DNA from: Planctomycetaceae bacterium
GTDB taxonomy: Bacteria; Planctomycetota; Planctomycetia; Pirellulales; Pirellulaceae
Assembly: GCA_020638995.1 (NCBI GenBank)
Contig: JACKHM010000003.1
Span: 806,001 to 870,000, forward strand
Length of the DNA: 64,000 nucleotides
Direction of reading: 5' to 3'
The notes below the pieces were generated by a model. It was given only the letters and a program-made list of their open reading frames with translations, had not been told where the DNA came from and ran no database searches. A program made the position numbers and the translations under genes. This document shows positions 27,049 to 37,352 of this stretch, in pieces; positions within the stretch are counted from its first letter, which is position 1, and each line of letters begins with the position of its first letter.

Positions 27049-27151
27049 GAGTCACACCCTTGAATCGAGTGTCGAATAGACTGATAGAGCCCGAGTATAC
27101 CGGCGCGAAGCGGGATTGCAATTAACTTTTGGGGCCTGAAAAACGCCCAAC

Positions 27152-27733
27152 TCAGGACTCGTGGCGTTCGTCGGATAACTCGCGTCTCAACCACGCACGC
27201 ACCATCGTCCATTCAGCTTCGACGGTGCGTTTCGACACGCCGAGCACTTCTGCAACTTCAGCAACGGTCAAGCCGCCGAAAAAACGCAGCTCGACGATTT
27301 TAGCCTGACGCGGGTCTCGCTCACTCAACTTTGCAATTGCCTCGTCAACCGCCAACAAATCTTCATCTCGCTGCGTGGAGATGCGCAAGTCATCGTGCAA
27401 CTCGATCCGCTGCCTATCACCTCCCCGCTTTTGTCGTTGTTTTGTGCGTGCATGATCCACCAGGATGCGGCGCATGATCTCGGCGCCAACGGCAAAGAAG
27501 TGTGTTCGTCCTTGCCAATTGACTCGCGTCTGATCGATAAGTTTCAGGAACGCTTCATTGACAAGCGCCGTCGACTGTAACGTGTGGCCAGGATTCTCGC
27601 GACGCAAGTAACTGGCAGCCAGTTGCCGCATGTCGTCGTAAACGAGCGGGATCAACTGCTCGGCCTTCGGCGGATTTCCCGGTCCGGCTTTCGACAATAT
27701 CTCGTTGATCAACTCTACAGTCGTCTCGTCCAT
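27152..27733 (-). CDS. ECF sigma factor (TIGR02999-like)
   Basis: 193 residues. Sigma region 2 shows 'LIPLVYDDMRQLAASYLRRE' and 'LVNEAFLKLIDQTRVNW'. This is followed by 'FFAVGAEIMRRILVDHART', typical of the large planctomycete/acidobacterial ECF group. Region 4 has 'QAKIVELRFFGGLTVAEVAE' and the recognition helix 'VSKRTVEAEWTMVRAWL'. The ATG at 27733 is the first good start. It directs RNA polymerase to an unknown regulon. No classical anti-sigma gene adjoins it; the neighbouring zinc-ribbon membrane protein is the only candidate partner. Confidence 0.9.
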   Translation of the reverse strand: MDETTVELINEILSKAGPGNPPKAEQLIPLVYDDMRQLAASYLRRENPGHTLQSTALVNEAFLKLIDQTRVNWQGRTHFFAVGAEIMRRILVDHARTKQRQKRGGDRQRIELHDDLRISTQRDEDLLAVDEAIAKLSERDPRQAKIVELRFFGGLTVAEVAEVLGVSKRTVEAEWTMVRAWLRRELSDERHES

Positions 27734-28076
27734 CTTGAAAACTCATTTCCCGAGCGATGAAGGATAGGACATTGCCGGATTCGTCTCGCGGCTTGTGTTC
27801 TCTGCAGACGGAAGATTGATTTGCGCGCGGCCAAGCCAAATCCCGGTGTTGTTATGGCATGAACACGTTCACTTTATCTCACAGTTCCCAGGTTGGCACT
27901 AACCCTCGCCGCGATCGCAGTTTCTTAGAAATTATTCTGCGGACGCCCGATGCGATTGTCGCGTTACCTACGACAAGCAATCAACCGTCCGCTGAGCTGC
28001 CCGTCGTGGCATTCGTTTTGGTTTATACCCCTGTACCGAGACATTCCACGGCGGGCATTTTTGAATCGAGGCTGAA
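27734..28076. other. Divergent region between two ECF sigma genes
   Basis: 343 bp separate the TIGR02999-like sigma gene (minus) from the RpoE-like sigma gene (plus). It must contain both promoters. I see no clear paired -35/-10 of either primary or ECF type that I would defend, and no gene. Confidence 0.5.
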
Positions 28077-28667
28077 ATGACAGCAAAAGAACGCTCTTTG
28101 ATCGATCATGCACTGTTGGGCAGCAACGATGCATTTGGCGAGTTGGTTAGGCTTTACCAGAATCGCTTGTTCACGGCGATGGTACACGTCGTTGGTTGTC
28201 CCGCGGAAGCCGAAGACGTAGTCCAGGAAGCGTTCATTCGCGCCTTTCACAAGCTAGATCGGTTTCGCGGAAAAGCTAACTTTTACACCTGGCTATATCG
28301 AATCGCCTTCAATCGCTCCATCGATCGGCGACGCGCCCGTCGGTCGACTCGGTCACTCGACGTGGAACGCGAATTGGTCGAACAACAAGCCACCGACGAC
28401 GACCAATCCCCGAGTCGACCGCTAGAGATTGCAGAGCAGAATCAGTGCGTTCAGAACGCACTTGCGAAACTCTCCGAAAGCGATCGAGCAATCCTGATAC
28501 TTCGCGAATTCGAAGAGTTCGACTACGCCACCATTTCTGAAATGCTGGGCGTGAAAATCGGTACGGTGCGAAGCCGGCTGCATCGAGCGCGTGGTCATCT
28601 TATCGAAGAGCTGAGACAAGAGGATCTACCGAACGGAACCAAACATGGTTACAGCTCCTCCGCGTGA
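28077..28667 (+). CDS. ECF sigma factor (RpoE/SigW-like)
   Basis: 196 residues with the classical ECF layout. Region 2 is 'ALLGSNDAFGELVRLYQNRL' and 'AEDVVQEAFIRAFHKLDRFR' with 'FYTWLYRIAFNRSIDRRRAR'. An acidic linker follows. Region 4 is 'LAKLSESDRAILILREFEEF' and 'ISEMLGVKIGTVRSRLHRAR'. The family is typically controlled by a membrane anti-sigma factor. No such gene follows directly, since the next gene is on the other strand, so control may be in trans or transcriptional. Confidence 0.92.
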   Translation: MTAKERSLIDHALLGSNDAFGELVRLYQNRLFTAMVHVVGCPAEAEDVVQEAFIRAFHKLDRFRGKANFYTWLYRIAFNRSIDRRRARRSTRSLDVERELVEQQATDDDQSPSRPLEIAEQNQCVQNALAKLSESDRAILILREFEEFDYATISEMLGVKIGTVRSRLHRARGHLIEELRQEDLPNGTKHGYSSSA

Positions 28668-28816
28668 AGCTGGCTGGCCGGCTGCGCGGACGCGTCTCTC
28701 TACTCAGGTTGGTCACACGTCGAGGAGAAATCACATCGGCAGCGTAGGGCGTGATATGAATGCGTAGCCGCATGGAATACTTCGCCGTTGGTCCACTTAA
28801 TGCACGATATGCCGCG

Positions 28817-30283
28817 TCATGCTTGTTTGACATCAAGCCACGATAATTCGTGCGGCAACAGGCGTTTCTGAATCGAGACAGCAGCAGCACGGCCCGCGGC
28901 TTCACCCATGGCGACAGCATTGCCGGTAACGCGATAGCTGGAGTGAGCAATGAAGTCGCCGCTGATACACCGACCTGCCATCAAAAGACCATCGACATCG
29001 GCAGCGATCAGCGCCGGATAGGGTATGTCATACGGCTTGAGCCCGCCTTTTTTGAAGCTTTGATCGATTTCCAGGTTTCCCGATGTTGATAGCGCGTGGA
29101 CGTCGATTGGAAACGCGGCCCGGCACACGGCCTCTTTGTGGCGGAGTCCTTTTGCCAAGTCATCCGCCGTGACGTGGTAGCGGCCTCGAATGCGCCGACC
29201 CTCGCGCACACCAATCTGTTCCGCGGTGGCGACGACCGCCAAGTCTTTCCACACGCCACCTAGCTTGCGTAGGCCGTTCACGATCTCGTGAACCTCTCGC
29301 CGGGCGCGGATAGTTGCAACGGTAATGGCCTCGGTATCGAACGCCGACACACCATATTCGTGATTGGTCATGATGGAAAAAATGCCGCTGTGCAAGTGAC
29401 GTAGGGTGGGGCCTCGATACGAAGGATTAATTCCCGCAGTCTTCATGAGTTCGAGCAGTTTTGGCTTGGCGGATGGTGCTGTCTCGCGGATGAATTCGCG
29501 AACCGACTCTGGATCGACTCCTGTTAGGAGCGCGAGCATCGACATCGGTTGGCAGACGCAATCGCTGCCAACTCCCAGCTCGAATCCGCAACCCGCTTGT
29601 GCCGCCAGATCTCCGTCACCTGTGCAATCGATGAAACGATCGGCGACCCAGGCCTGGCGGCCCGACTTCGACTCCGTCACGATGGCCGCGAGTTGGTTTT
29701 TGGGGTTCGTTACGGCCCCGACAACGCGAGTGTGCAAGAGGATTTTTACGCCTGCTCCGACGAGGAGCTCTTCCAGAACGAGCTTCGCGACTTCCGGATC
29801 GTAAACGGTACCCGCAGTGCTGCGAGCCACGTTGCTTCCTCGTGCGGAAAACAATGTTAACAACTCGGCCATAATGCCGGACTTGCCATCGCTATCGAGA
29901 ATCTTCGTCAGCAAGCCGGCGGTCCAGACACCGCCCAGACATCCGGCGAGCTCAATCAATCGTACATCCGCGCCGGCACGCGCTGCAGACAAAGCTGCAG
30001 CGATTCCGGCTGGACCACCACCACACACGATGACATTCGTTCGGCCCGCAACTGGAACCTCGCGCTGTGACTCCGTGAATCTATGCTGATCGGGCGAAAG
30101 ACTTCCGCTAGTTCGCAGCACCTCGCCACGAACCGTATCCGTCGCTGGATTCACTCCGGCTGTGGTCGGTTCGGAGTTCGGGGAACTTTCAGCAAATGCT
30201 AAGCTACTTGGCCCGAGCACCGCACCTGCGGCTGCGGTTCTGAAGAATGCTCGGCGATCGGGTCGTTCATAAGGCTGACGCAT
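28817..30283 (-). CDS. FAD-dependent oxidoreductase with Tat signal
   Basis: 488 residues. The N-terminus 'RRAFFRTAAAGAVLGPSSLA' is a twin-arginine signal. The FAD-binding Rossmann block is 'NVIVCGGGPAGIAAALSAAR', followed by 'LIELAGCLGGVWTAGLLTKI', matching the FAD_oxidored (PF12831) family. Later blocks are 'FIDCTGDGDLAAQAGCGFEL' and 'LLMAGRCISGDFIAHSSYR', then 'VTGNAVAMGEAAGRAAA'. Proteins of this group are exported and abundant in planctomycetes; the reductant or substrate is unknown. A second member of the family is encoded at 32430-34490. Confidence 0.88.
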   Translation of the reverse strand: MRQPYERPDRRAFFRTAAAGAVLGPSSLAFAESSPNSEPTTAGVNPATDTVRGEVLRTSGSLSPDQHRFTESQREVPVAGRTNVIVCGGGPAGIAAALSAARAGADVRLIELAGCLGGVWTAGLLTKILDSDGKSGIMAELLTLFSARGSNVARSTAGTVYDPEVAKLVLEELLVGAGVKILLHTRVVGAVTNPKNQLAAIVTESKSGRQAWVADRFIDCTGDGDLAAQAGCGFELGVGSDCVCQPMSMLALLTGVDPESVREFIRETAPSAKPKLLELMKTAGINPSYRGPTLRHLHSGIFSIMTNHEYGVSAFDTEAITVATIRARREVHEIVNGLRKLGGVWKDLAVVATAEQIGVREGRRIRGRYHVTADDLAKGLRHKEAVCRAAFPIDVHALSTSGNLEIDQSFKKGGLKPYDIPYPALIAADVDGLLMAGRCISGDFIAHSSYRVTGNAVAMGEAAGRAAAVSIQKRLLPHELSWLDVKQA

Positions 30284-30571
30284 GACGCAAGAATTCCCTG
30301 GCTATCGAGTTGACTGGTTGCGGTCGCTTGGCGGTTGATTTTGGACTGGCCAAACGTCTTACTCTATAGAGTAGGGTAACTGGGCCTCGATCCGCTAGAC
30401 ATTGCTGCGAATTCTCCGTGGTTCCAAGTTTGCTACCTGACTAAGCTGAATTCACCGGGATACAGGCAAAATGGCGACACCATGACTCTAACGGGTTCCG
30501 CTTTCTATCTGGAACTACTCAAACTAGCTTTTACACTGGTGACAACTCTCATCACATAGGAACCCCCTGAT

Positions 30572-32371
30572 ATGCATCTCTCGCGAAGTTCTCTGTACGC
30601 GTTACTCACTTTGAGCCTGACTTGGACTGGCTCTATTCTGGGTGAAGACTTTGGAATCCATAAGGACCTCGAATTTGCATCGGTCGACGGGCACAGTCTC
30701 AAGCTGGACCGCGATCTGCCGATCGCGCTGAACGTACTGAAGAGTTCAGGCCACGCGGGACAAGAATTCTACGAAGGAATTCAGCGAGAACGCATCGTCG
30801 CATTCCTAGCCCGGCATCTTGCTGCAAGCGGACAAGATCAAGATAACGCCCAACCAACCGAACCTTTCTTGCAATCTCCGTCCTACGTCAGGGCTCCACA
30901 GGTGCCGAATCATGCCGCAACGAATCGAGCCTTTCAAGGGATTCCGAGTATGGCGGTTGCACGTGGTGGGAGGCTGTGGGCGGATTGGTATGCCGGCACA
31001 ACGCCGGGCGAAGATCATAACAACTACGTCGTGCTATCTACCAGCGGTGATGACGGAAAGACGTGGCGCGAAGTTCTGGTTATTGATCCAGATGGTCCCG
31101 GTCCAGTCCGAGCATTCGATCCGGAAGTGTGGGTCGCCCCTACCGGGCGACTGTATGTGTTTTGGGCTCAGTCGCAGGGACACGATGGTTCGATCGCTGG
31201 TGTTTGGTGCGTTCATACCGACGGCGCAGATGAAGAACAGCCACAATGGAGCACACCGCGGCGGTTGACTGATGGAATTATGATGTGCAAGCCGGTTGTA
31301 CTTAGCAGTGGCGAGTGGGTGCTACCGGCATCTACATGGCGGGCGACCGACTTCAGCGCACGAATGATTGTATCTGCCGACCTTGGGCAAACCTGGTCGC
31401 TGCGTGGTGGTTGCAACGTGCCTCAGGATGTCCGCGCTTTTGACGAACATATCATCGTCGAACGCCAGGACGGATCACTTCTGCTACTGGCACGTACGAA
31501 GTACGGGATCGGCGAAAGTGTTTCCAACGATCGAGGCGAGACGTGGCCGGACCTGAAGCCGTCGGCGATTGCTCATCCAAGCGCCCGCTTCTTTGTGCGT
31601 CGATTGAACTCGGGCAATTTGTTGCTCGTGAAGCACGGGGCAATCGATCAGCGCACGGGGCGATCGCATCTGATGGCTTTTGTGTCAAGTGATGAAGGCA
31701 AAGTTTGGAAAGGTGGCCTCCTGTTGGATGAACGTAGCGGTGTGTCGTATCCCGATGGTCAGCAGACAGAAGACGGCGTGATTCGCGTCATCTACGACTT
31801 CAGTCGCACCGGTTCCCGCCACATCTTGATGGCAACCTTTCGTGAAGAAGACGTTGCCGCAGGCAAACCGATCAGTGAGGCAGTTCGTCTGAGGCTGCTA
31901 GTCAGTGAAGCCTCGGGCGGCCAGGAGAAGAAACCCGAACCGGTTCGCGATAATGCAGACGGAGAAACGCTCCGACGACAGAAGCACGGTTCGCTAGGCA
32001 CTGTGGAATTCCGCGCAGAGCCGCTCCGTAGGGGAGCGAAGCTCTTCACAGATCGCACCTATGTCCTGGAAGACGATCTCGTGGCCCTCAACGGTGTGAG
32101 CTTTCTGCAAATTCCGCTCGACGGCAGCAAGACACTGACCTGCGTTCGAACCGGTACTGTGTGGCTACTGACGCCAACACCCGATCGCAATCAAGACTCT
32201 TGCTCTGTCGAACTGTCAAAGCAAGGGTTCAAGCGAGTTAGCGTACCGGAAGTGCGACTCTTCAACCCAAAGTCGACCGCCAACTTCTGTACGCTGTATC
32301 AAAAGGACTGCGAACTGAACGAAACGATTACGGTCGGAAAATGGGCTGTGCCGCTGTTCTTTCCGCAATAA
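30572..32371 (+). CDS. Sialidase-like (BNR/Asp-box) exported protein
   Basis: 599 residues with a signal peptide (about 1-25). A six-bladed sialidase-type propeller begins near residue 105 with 'GIPSMAVARGGRLWADWY'. Asp-box motifs are 'STSGDDGKTWREVLVI', 'IVSADLGQTWSLRGG', 'SVSNDRGETWPDLK' and 'FVSSDEGKVWKGGLL'. The block 'YPDGQQTEDGVIRVIYDFSR' is typical of the exo-sialidase-like family in planctomycetes. The last 120 residues form a separate beta-rich domain. The start at 30572 has taggaacccc upstream. It is followed 58 bp later by an FAD enzyme on the same strand. Catalytic activity on sialic acid is not proven by these motifs. Confidence 0.82.
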   Translation: MHLSRSSLYALLTLSLTWTGSILGEDFGIHKDLEFASVDGHSLKLDRDLPIALNVLKSSGHAGQEFYEGIQRERIVAFLARHLAASGQDQDNAQPTEPFLQSPSYVRAPQVPNHAATNRAFQGIPSMAVARGGRLWADWYAGTTPGEDHNNYVVLSTSGDDGKTWREVLVIDPDGPGPVRAFDPEVWVAPTGRLYVFWAQSQGHDGSIAGVWCVHTDGADEEQPQWSTPRRLTDGIMMCKPVVLSSGEWVLPASTWRATDFSARMIVSADLGQTWSLRGGCNVPQDVRAFDEHIIVERQDGSLLLLARTKYGIGESVSNDRGETWPDLKPSAIAHPSARFFVRRLNSGNLLLVKHGAIDQRTGRSHLMAFVSSDEGKVWKGGLLLDERSGVSYPDGQQTEDGVIRVIYDFSRTGSRHILMATFREEDVAAGKPISEAVRLRLLVSEASGGQEKKPEPVRDNADGETLRRQKHGSLGTVEFRAEPLRRGAKLFTDRTYVLEDDLVALNGVSFLQIPLDGSKTLTCVRTGTVWLLTPTPDRNQDSCSVELSKQGFKRVSVPEVRLFNPKSTANFCTLYQKDCELNETITVGKWAVPLFFPQ

Positions 32372-32429
32372 ACTCCGTTGCACCTGCAAACGAATTCGGC
32401 CACTCGGATATCCTTCTCGAAAGCAAGAG

Positions 32430-34490
32430 ATGAAACTACTCGCGTACACTCTCGTCCATCTTTGTCTCCTCACTATCACGGCAGCGCCGGTTCGTGCTCG
32501 CGCGTTGGAACTTCCTGAACCCGCGATTCCTGGTTTGCGTTATTACTACCCGCGTGAGAAAGTCGAGCCTCGCGAGATTGAATCGGACGTGTGCATTTAT
32601 GGCGGAACGTGTGCTGGCGTGGTGGCGGCTGTACAAGCTGATCGGATGGGACAACGCGTCGTCCTGCTGGAATTCGGTAAGCATTTGGGCGGATTGAGTT
32701 CTGGGGGGTTGAGTCATACCGACGGAGGTGATTCGGGTGTCTGTGGCGGCATAGCGCGGGAGTTTTACAAAAGGATCGGTCAACACAGCTTTCGACCCTC
32801 CGAAGCCGAAGCGGCTTTTGAGAGTCTGCTCTCAGACACGCGCGTGGCCGTATACAAACTCGCTCATCTCGACAAAGTCGCAAAGGATGGCACACGCATC
32901 GTTGCGATTACGATGGAAGATGGATTGACTGTCCACGCGAAGCAATTCATTGATGCGACATACGAAGGCGACCTGCTAGCCCGTGCCGGAGTTTCGTGGC
33001 ACGCAGGACGCGAAGCGAACTCGGTTTACGGCGAAACGTACAACGGCATTCGCGTTCCAGGGCAAGGTGGTCACAACTGGCCGACTCGTGTCGATCCCTA
33101 TCGCGTTGCTGGCGACGCGACGAGCGGTTTGCTTCCGCGAGTAAACGACGATCCCGGCACACCGGGTGAGGGTGATGAACGCATCCAGGCGTTTTGCTTC
33201 CGCATGTGGCTGACGAAGAACAACCCGCTGCCGTTTCCTAAACCCTCCGTTTACCGCGCAGAAGAGTATGAACTGCTCGCTCGATTATTCGAGTCAGGGG
33301 CCAATCCTTACATCGGCTGGAGTCTCGACACGAACAACCATCATCTGTTTCGCGGCGCCTATTTCATTGATTTTGTGGGTGGTAATTATGGATGGCCAAA
33401 TGCGAGTTGGATCGAACGTGAACGGCTGTTCCAGGCTCACGCCAATTATCAAATCGGCGTGATGTGGTTTCTGGCCAATAGTGAGCGCATACCCGAGTCG
33501 TATCGATCCGAAATTCGCAAATGGGGCCTGCCACGCGACGAGTATATGGACACCAGCGGCTGGACGCACCAACTCTACATTCGTGAAGGTCGGCGTATGG
33601 TCAGCGACTACGTGATGACGCAGCACAATTGCCAGGGACGCGAACAGCCTGATGATTCCGTTGGTCTGGCGTCGTACAACATGGACTCGCATCACTGCCA
33701 GATGACCGTCGTCGATGGAGCTGTCCGCAACGAAGGCAACGTAGAAATTGGCGTCGAGCCTTATCCGATCGCTTATCGAGCGCTGACTCCCAAACGCGAT
33801 GAGTGTACGAATTTGCTCGTCCCGGTCGCGTTGTCGTCGTCGCACATCGCGTTCGGTTCGATACGCATGGAACCCGTCTTCATGCTGCTTGGACAGAGCG
33901 CCGCCACGGCTGCCGCACAGGCCATTGAAACGGATACTGCTGTGCAGGACGTTGACTATGTGAAGCTCCGTGATCGCCTGCTCAAAGACGGCCAAATTCT
34001 TGAGTACAAGGGCCCGCCGCGACACCGGGGTGGTGGGCAACCGGGAGTTGACGCGAAGAGTCTCCCTGGGATAGTTATCGACAACGACCAAGCAATGCTT
34101 GTTGGGCCATGGTCCGTGAATAACGTGACGCATCCGCGAGTTGGTCCCACCTATGTGCATGACAACAACGAGGCCAAGGGCAAATGCGTCGCGAAATACG
34201 AGTTCAACTTGCCACGACCAGGCCGCTTCGAAGTGCGTATCAGTTGGCCACCCAATCCGAATCGCGCGACCAATGTGCCTATCACAATTACGTATGGCGA
34301 GCGACAGACGAAGTCGTTCGCATTCAACCAAAAGACGAGCGGCCAGAACGGCTTTAATTCGCTGGGAGAGTTTGAGTGCAAAGAAACGGTAGTCGTCGAG
34401 ATCTCCAACAAGGGAACCGATGGTTACGTCATCGCCGATGCAGTGCAACTGCTGCCAACGAGTGGGGTTACTCAGGACCGAAGTCGATAG
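32430..34490 (+). CDS. FAD-dependent oxidoreductase with C-terminal golvesin-like domain
   Basis: 686 residues. A signal peptide (1-22) is followed by 'SDVCIYGGTCAGVVAAVQAD' and 'VLLEFGKHLGGLSSGGLSHT', the FAD_oxidored (PF12831) dinucleotide-binding start. 'FIDATYEGDLLARAGVSW' and 'FGSIRMEPVFMLLGQSAATA' confirm the family. Residues about 545-680 form a beta-sandwich with 'VHDNNEAKGKCVAKYEFNLP' and 'GRFEVRISWPPNPNRATNVP', resembling the golvesin C-terminal/carbohydrate-binding fold. It is probably exported and bound to a polymer, and co-transcribed with the sialidase-like gene upstream. Confidence 0.88.
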   Translation: MKLLAYTLVHLCLLTITAAPVRARALELPEPAIPGLRYYYPREKVEPREIESDVCIYGGTCAGVVAAVQADRMGQRVVLLEFGKHLGGLSSGGLSHTDGGDSGVCGGIAREFYKRIGQHSFRPSEAEAAFESLLSDTRVAVYKLAHLDKVAKDGTRIVAITMEDGLTVHAKQFIDATYEGDLLARAGVSWHAGREANSVYGETYNGIRVPGQGGHNWPTRVDPYRVAGDATSGLLPRVNDDPGTPGEGDERIQAFCFRMWLTKNNPLPFPKPSVYRAEEYELLARLFESGANPYIGWSLDTNNHHLFRGAYFIDFVGGNYGWPNASWIERERLFQAHANYQIGVMWFLANSERIPESYRSEIRKWGLPRDEYMDTSGWTHQLYIREGRRMVSDYVMTQHNCQGREQPDDSVGLASYNMDSHHCQMTVVDGAVRNEGNVEIGVEPYPIAYRALTPKRDECTNLLVPVALSSSHIAFGSIRMEPVFMLLGQSAATAAAQAIETDTAVQDVDYVKLRDRLLKDGQILEYKGPPRHRGGGQPGVDAKSLPGIVIDNDQAMLVGPWSVNNVTHPRVGPTYVHDNNEAKGKCVAKYEFNLPRPGRFEVRISWPPNPNRATNVPITITYGERQTKSFAFNQKTSGQNGFNSLGEFECKETVVVEISNKGTDGYVIADAVQLLPTSGVTQDRSR

Positions 34491-34689
34491 AGCGTCTCGC
34501 CGCTCGCTGTGCCGCTAGCGACGCGGAATGCGTGAGGGGAAGTCGACAATACGTTTGCTCTGGTTGCGGAGAATTCCGCCGCACCTCGCCCTCGATTTGG
34601 CCCTTGCTTGATTGGCGGCGAAGGTAGTTTGGAGTTCGGATGGCCCGGAACGCCTTGGCGCCGCAGTTCCTGTCGAGCAAGATGCTGAG

Positions 34690-35733
34690 ATGAGCAGTGT
34701 AACTTCCGCCGACGCATCGCTAATTTGCCCCGCTGTGAAGCCGCTAGTGATCGGGCCAGTCGTCGTTGACCCACCCATCCTGCAGGCGCCGATGGCCGGT
34801 TTTACCAACTTTGCTTTTCGGCAAATTGTGCGAGGTTATGGTGGCGCGGGATTGCAGGCAACAGAGATGGTCAATGCCCGCGGATTCGTTTGGATGGATG
34901 AAGTCAGGGCCGAGCATCCGGATAGATTGTGGGGCGTGAAAGACGAAGCTCGCCCGCTAGCCGTACAGATTTGGGATAATCATCCCGATATGCTCGCGAA
35001 GGTTGGCGCCCGCCTAGCCACCGAGTATCAAGTCAGCATCGTCGACATCAATTTTGGTTGCCCAGTTCGGCAGGTAACTGAGAAGGCGCATAGCGGTTCG
35101 TACTTGCTCCGCTTTCCAGACCGCATGGGCGAGATTATTGAGCGAGTTGTCGCAGCGTGCCGCCCGACCCCCGTGACTGCAAAAATCCGGCTGGGGTGCA
35201 GCCGGGATCGAATTAATGCGAATGAAGTTGCCCAAGTCGTTGAAGCGGCTGGTGCAGCCGCACTTACCGTTCACGGTCGGACTGCGGCAGACTTCTTCAA
35301 AGGTAGTGCCGACTGGGATCGCATTGCAGAGATTAAGGGCCATCTGCGAAAAATCCCGTTGATTGGCAACGGTGACCTAGATTCTGCCGAGAAGGTCGTC
35401 GAAGCATTTCGTCGTTACGAGGTGGACGGCGTAATGATCGCCCGTGCGTGCCTCGGTCGCCCTTGGTTGTTTCAACAAGCGGCCGCCGCGCTGCGCGGCG
35501 AGAACATTCCGCCCGATCCGACCATTGACGAACAACGCGAATGCATGCTGAAGCATTACGACCTGGTAGTCGATCGCTTTGGTATCGAGAAAGGCACTCT
35601 GTTAATGCGGAAATATGCCTGCTGTTACGCTCAGGGAAAACCAGGTGCAAGGCACTTCCGCGCTCACGTTGCCGGTGTCAGCTCGCCCACTGAGTTTCAT
35701 GCGGTCGTGAAACAGTACTTTCCGTCCAGTTAA
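34690..35733 (+). CDS. dus: tRNA-dihydrouridine synthase
   Basis: 347 residues from the ATG at 34690; the frame is open to a TTG at 34612, which has weaker start context. The TIM-barrel flavoprotein shows 'ILQAPMAGFTNFAFRQIVR', the catalytic cysteine in 'DINFGCPVRQVTEKAHSGSY', 'VTAKIRLGC', 'ALTVHGRTAADFFKGSADWD', 'IPLIGNGDLDSAEK' and 'GVMIARACLGRPWLFQ'. It reduces uridine to dihydrouridine in the D-loop of tRNAs using FMN and NADPH. The layout is closest to DusB. It ends 2 bp before the convergent symporter gene. Confidence 0.92.
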   Translation: MSSVTSADASLICPAVKPLVIGPVVVDPPILQAPMAGFTNFAFRQIVRGYGGAGLQATEMVNARGFVWMDEVRAEHPDRLWGVKDEARPLAVQIWDNHPDMLAKVGARLATEYQVSIVDINFGCPVRQVTEKAHSGSYLLRFPDRMGEIIERVVAACRPTPVTAKIRLGCSRDRINANEVAQVVEAAGAAALTVHGRTAADFFKGSADWDRIAEIKGHLRKIPLIGNGDLDSAEKVVEAFRRYEVDGVMIARACLGRPWLFQQAAAALRGENIPPDPTIDEQRECMLKHYDLVVDRFGIEKGTLLMRKYACCYAQGKPGARHFRAHVAGVSSPTEFHAVVKQYFPSS

Positions 35734-35735
35734 GG

Positions 35736-37352
35736 TTAGCTCTTCGCCGGTGGATCAAGTTCACCTCGTGTGTACTTATCCCAATACTGATCGAGACGGC
35801 TGCGAACCTTTCCGCTGAGCAGGATTAACCCCAAGATGTTGGGCAGCGACATTCCGAGAATTAGCAAGTCGCTGAAGTCGAGAATGTTCCCGGTCGTGAC
35901 GATCGAACCGAGAACGGTGAACCCGAGAAAGATGACCTTATAGGCCATCGACGACCGCGGGCCGAACAGGCTGGTCCAGCAGCGTTCTCCGTAGTACGAC
36001 CACGAGATTAGGGTCGAATACGCAAACAGCACAACAGCAAGATACAAGACGTACTTGAACCAATGTACCCCGTGGGCTCCGCTGACCGCAGCTGCCGTCA
36101 GCGCGGCCCCGGATTTCTGTTCACCAGTAACGAATTGGGGAAACTCGTTGGGAGCATCCGTCAAGATGATCACCAAGGCGGTCATCGTACAGATGATGAC
36201 GGTGTCAATGAACGGTTCGAGTAGTGCGACGATACCCTCACTGACAGGTTCGTCGGTCTTAGCGGCTGAGTGGGCGATGGCTGCTGAGCCGACACCTGCT
36301 TCGTTGGAGAACACTGCTCGCTGGATACCAATAACCATGATGCCGAGCACGCCACCAAGTCCCGCCTGCATACTAAAGGCACCCTCGAAAATCGCCGAAA
36401 TCGCGCTCGGAATGGCGCCCGCATTTCTTATCAAGATAAACATCGCCATAAGCACATAGGCCCCACACATGAACGGCACGATCTTGGACGCTACGGCGCC
36501 GATCGACTTGATCCCACCGATGATGACGAAGCCCGCAAGTGCTGCCATAAGCAAGCCGTAAATCCATGGATAAGTATCGATCAACGAAACGTCCTGCCGA
36601 ATTGCGTCAAGGGATTGACCAACTTGAAACGCATTTCCACCACCGAAAGAGGCACCGACGCAAAGCAGCGAGAAGATTACCGCGAGCACGCTACCGAGCG
36701 GCTTGAGGCCTAACTCGGCCAAGCCGTCGCGAAGATAGTGCATCGCCCCACCCGAGACCGTCCCGTCAGGAGCCACTTTGCGATACATCTGCCCGAGCGT
36801 GCATTCAGTGAACTTGCTGGTCATGCCCAGCACACCCACGAGAATCATCCAAAAACACGCGCCCGGACCGCCGGTACCAATAGCAATTGCCACCCCGGCA
36901 ATGTTCCCTAAACCAACCGTTGCCGAGAGGGCCGATGACAACGCTTGAAAATGTGAGACTTCGCCAGGCTCGTCTGGATTGTCGTAATCGCCTTTGGTTA
37001 GACGGATCGCGTGCCAGAATGCGCGGACATTAATGAACCCCATGCGTACCGTGAAGTATGTCGCCCCAAGCAACAGCCAGATGACGACAAACGGGACGCT
37101 CGTCCCGAGCCACCCCTCTGACGTCACATTCCCAAGATCATCGGTTCGGGGGCCCGTCCAAAAGTCAAAAAAGAGGAAGGCTGCGAGTGGTTTGACGAGG
37201 TACTCTCCGAAAACGCTATCTACCTTACCCATCCAACTTGTCGCGTTCGCCGATTCGCCGGCGGTTTGGGCAAATAGCTGAGTGGACCAGACGCTCACGA
37301 GCAGGCAGACGACCACAACGATGAATGTCGAGTTATAACGGTTAGATCTCAT
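35736..37352 (-). CDS. Alanine/glycine:cation symporter (AGCS family)
   Basis: 538 residues with a signal-like first helix and about ten further membrane segments. AGCS motifs include 'HFQALSSALSATVGLGNIAG', 'GGPGACFWMILVGVLGMTSK', 'VSGGAMHYLRDGLAELGL', 'FSNEAGVGSAAIAHSAAKTD' and 'TALVIILTDAPNEFP'. It imports alanine or glycine with sodium at the inner membrane. An N-terminal extension of about 60 residues precedes the family core. It is divergent from the SUF operon, with 181 bp between the start codons. Confidence 0.92.
   Translation of the reverse strand: MRSNRYNSTFIVVVVCLLVSVWSTQLFAQTAGESANATSWMGKVDSVFGEYLVKPLAAFLFFDFWTGPRTDDLGNVTSEGWLGTSVPFVVIWLLLGATYFTVRMGFINVRAFWHAIRLTKGDYDNPDEPGEVSHFQALSSALSATVGLGNIAGVAIAIGTGGPGACFWMILVGVLGMTSKFTECTLGQMYRKVAPDGTVSGGAMHYLRDGLAELGLKPLGSVLAVIFSLLCVGASFGGGNAFQVGQSLDAIRQDVSLIDTYPWIYGLLMAALAGFVIIGGIKSIGAVASKIVPFMCGAYVLMAMFILIRNAGAIPSAISAIFEGAFSMQAGLGGVLGIMVIGIQRAVFSNEAGVGSAAIAHSAAKTDEPVSEGIVALLEPFIDTVIICTMTALVIILTDAPNEFPQFVTGEQKSGAALTAAAVSGAHGVHWFKYVLYLAVVLFAYSTLISWSYYGERCWTSLFGPRSSMAYKVIFLGFTVLGSIVTTGNILDFSDLLILGMSLPNILGLILLSGKVRSRLDQYWDKYTRGELDPPAKS

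Noticed and set aside
33294..34448. A 384-codon open frame on the minus strand opposite the FAD enzyme
   Set aside because: The plus-strand protein has clear family motifs throughout; the antisense frame shows none.
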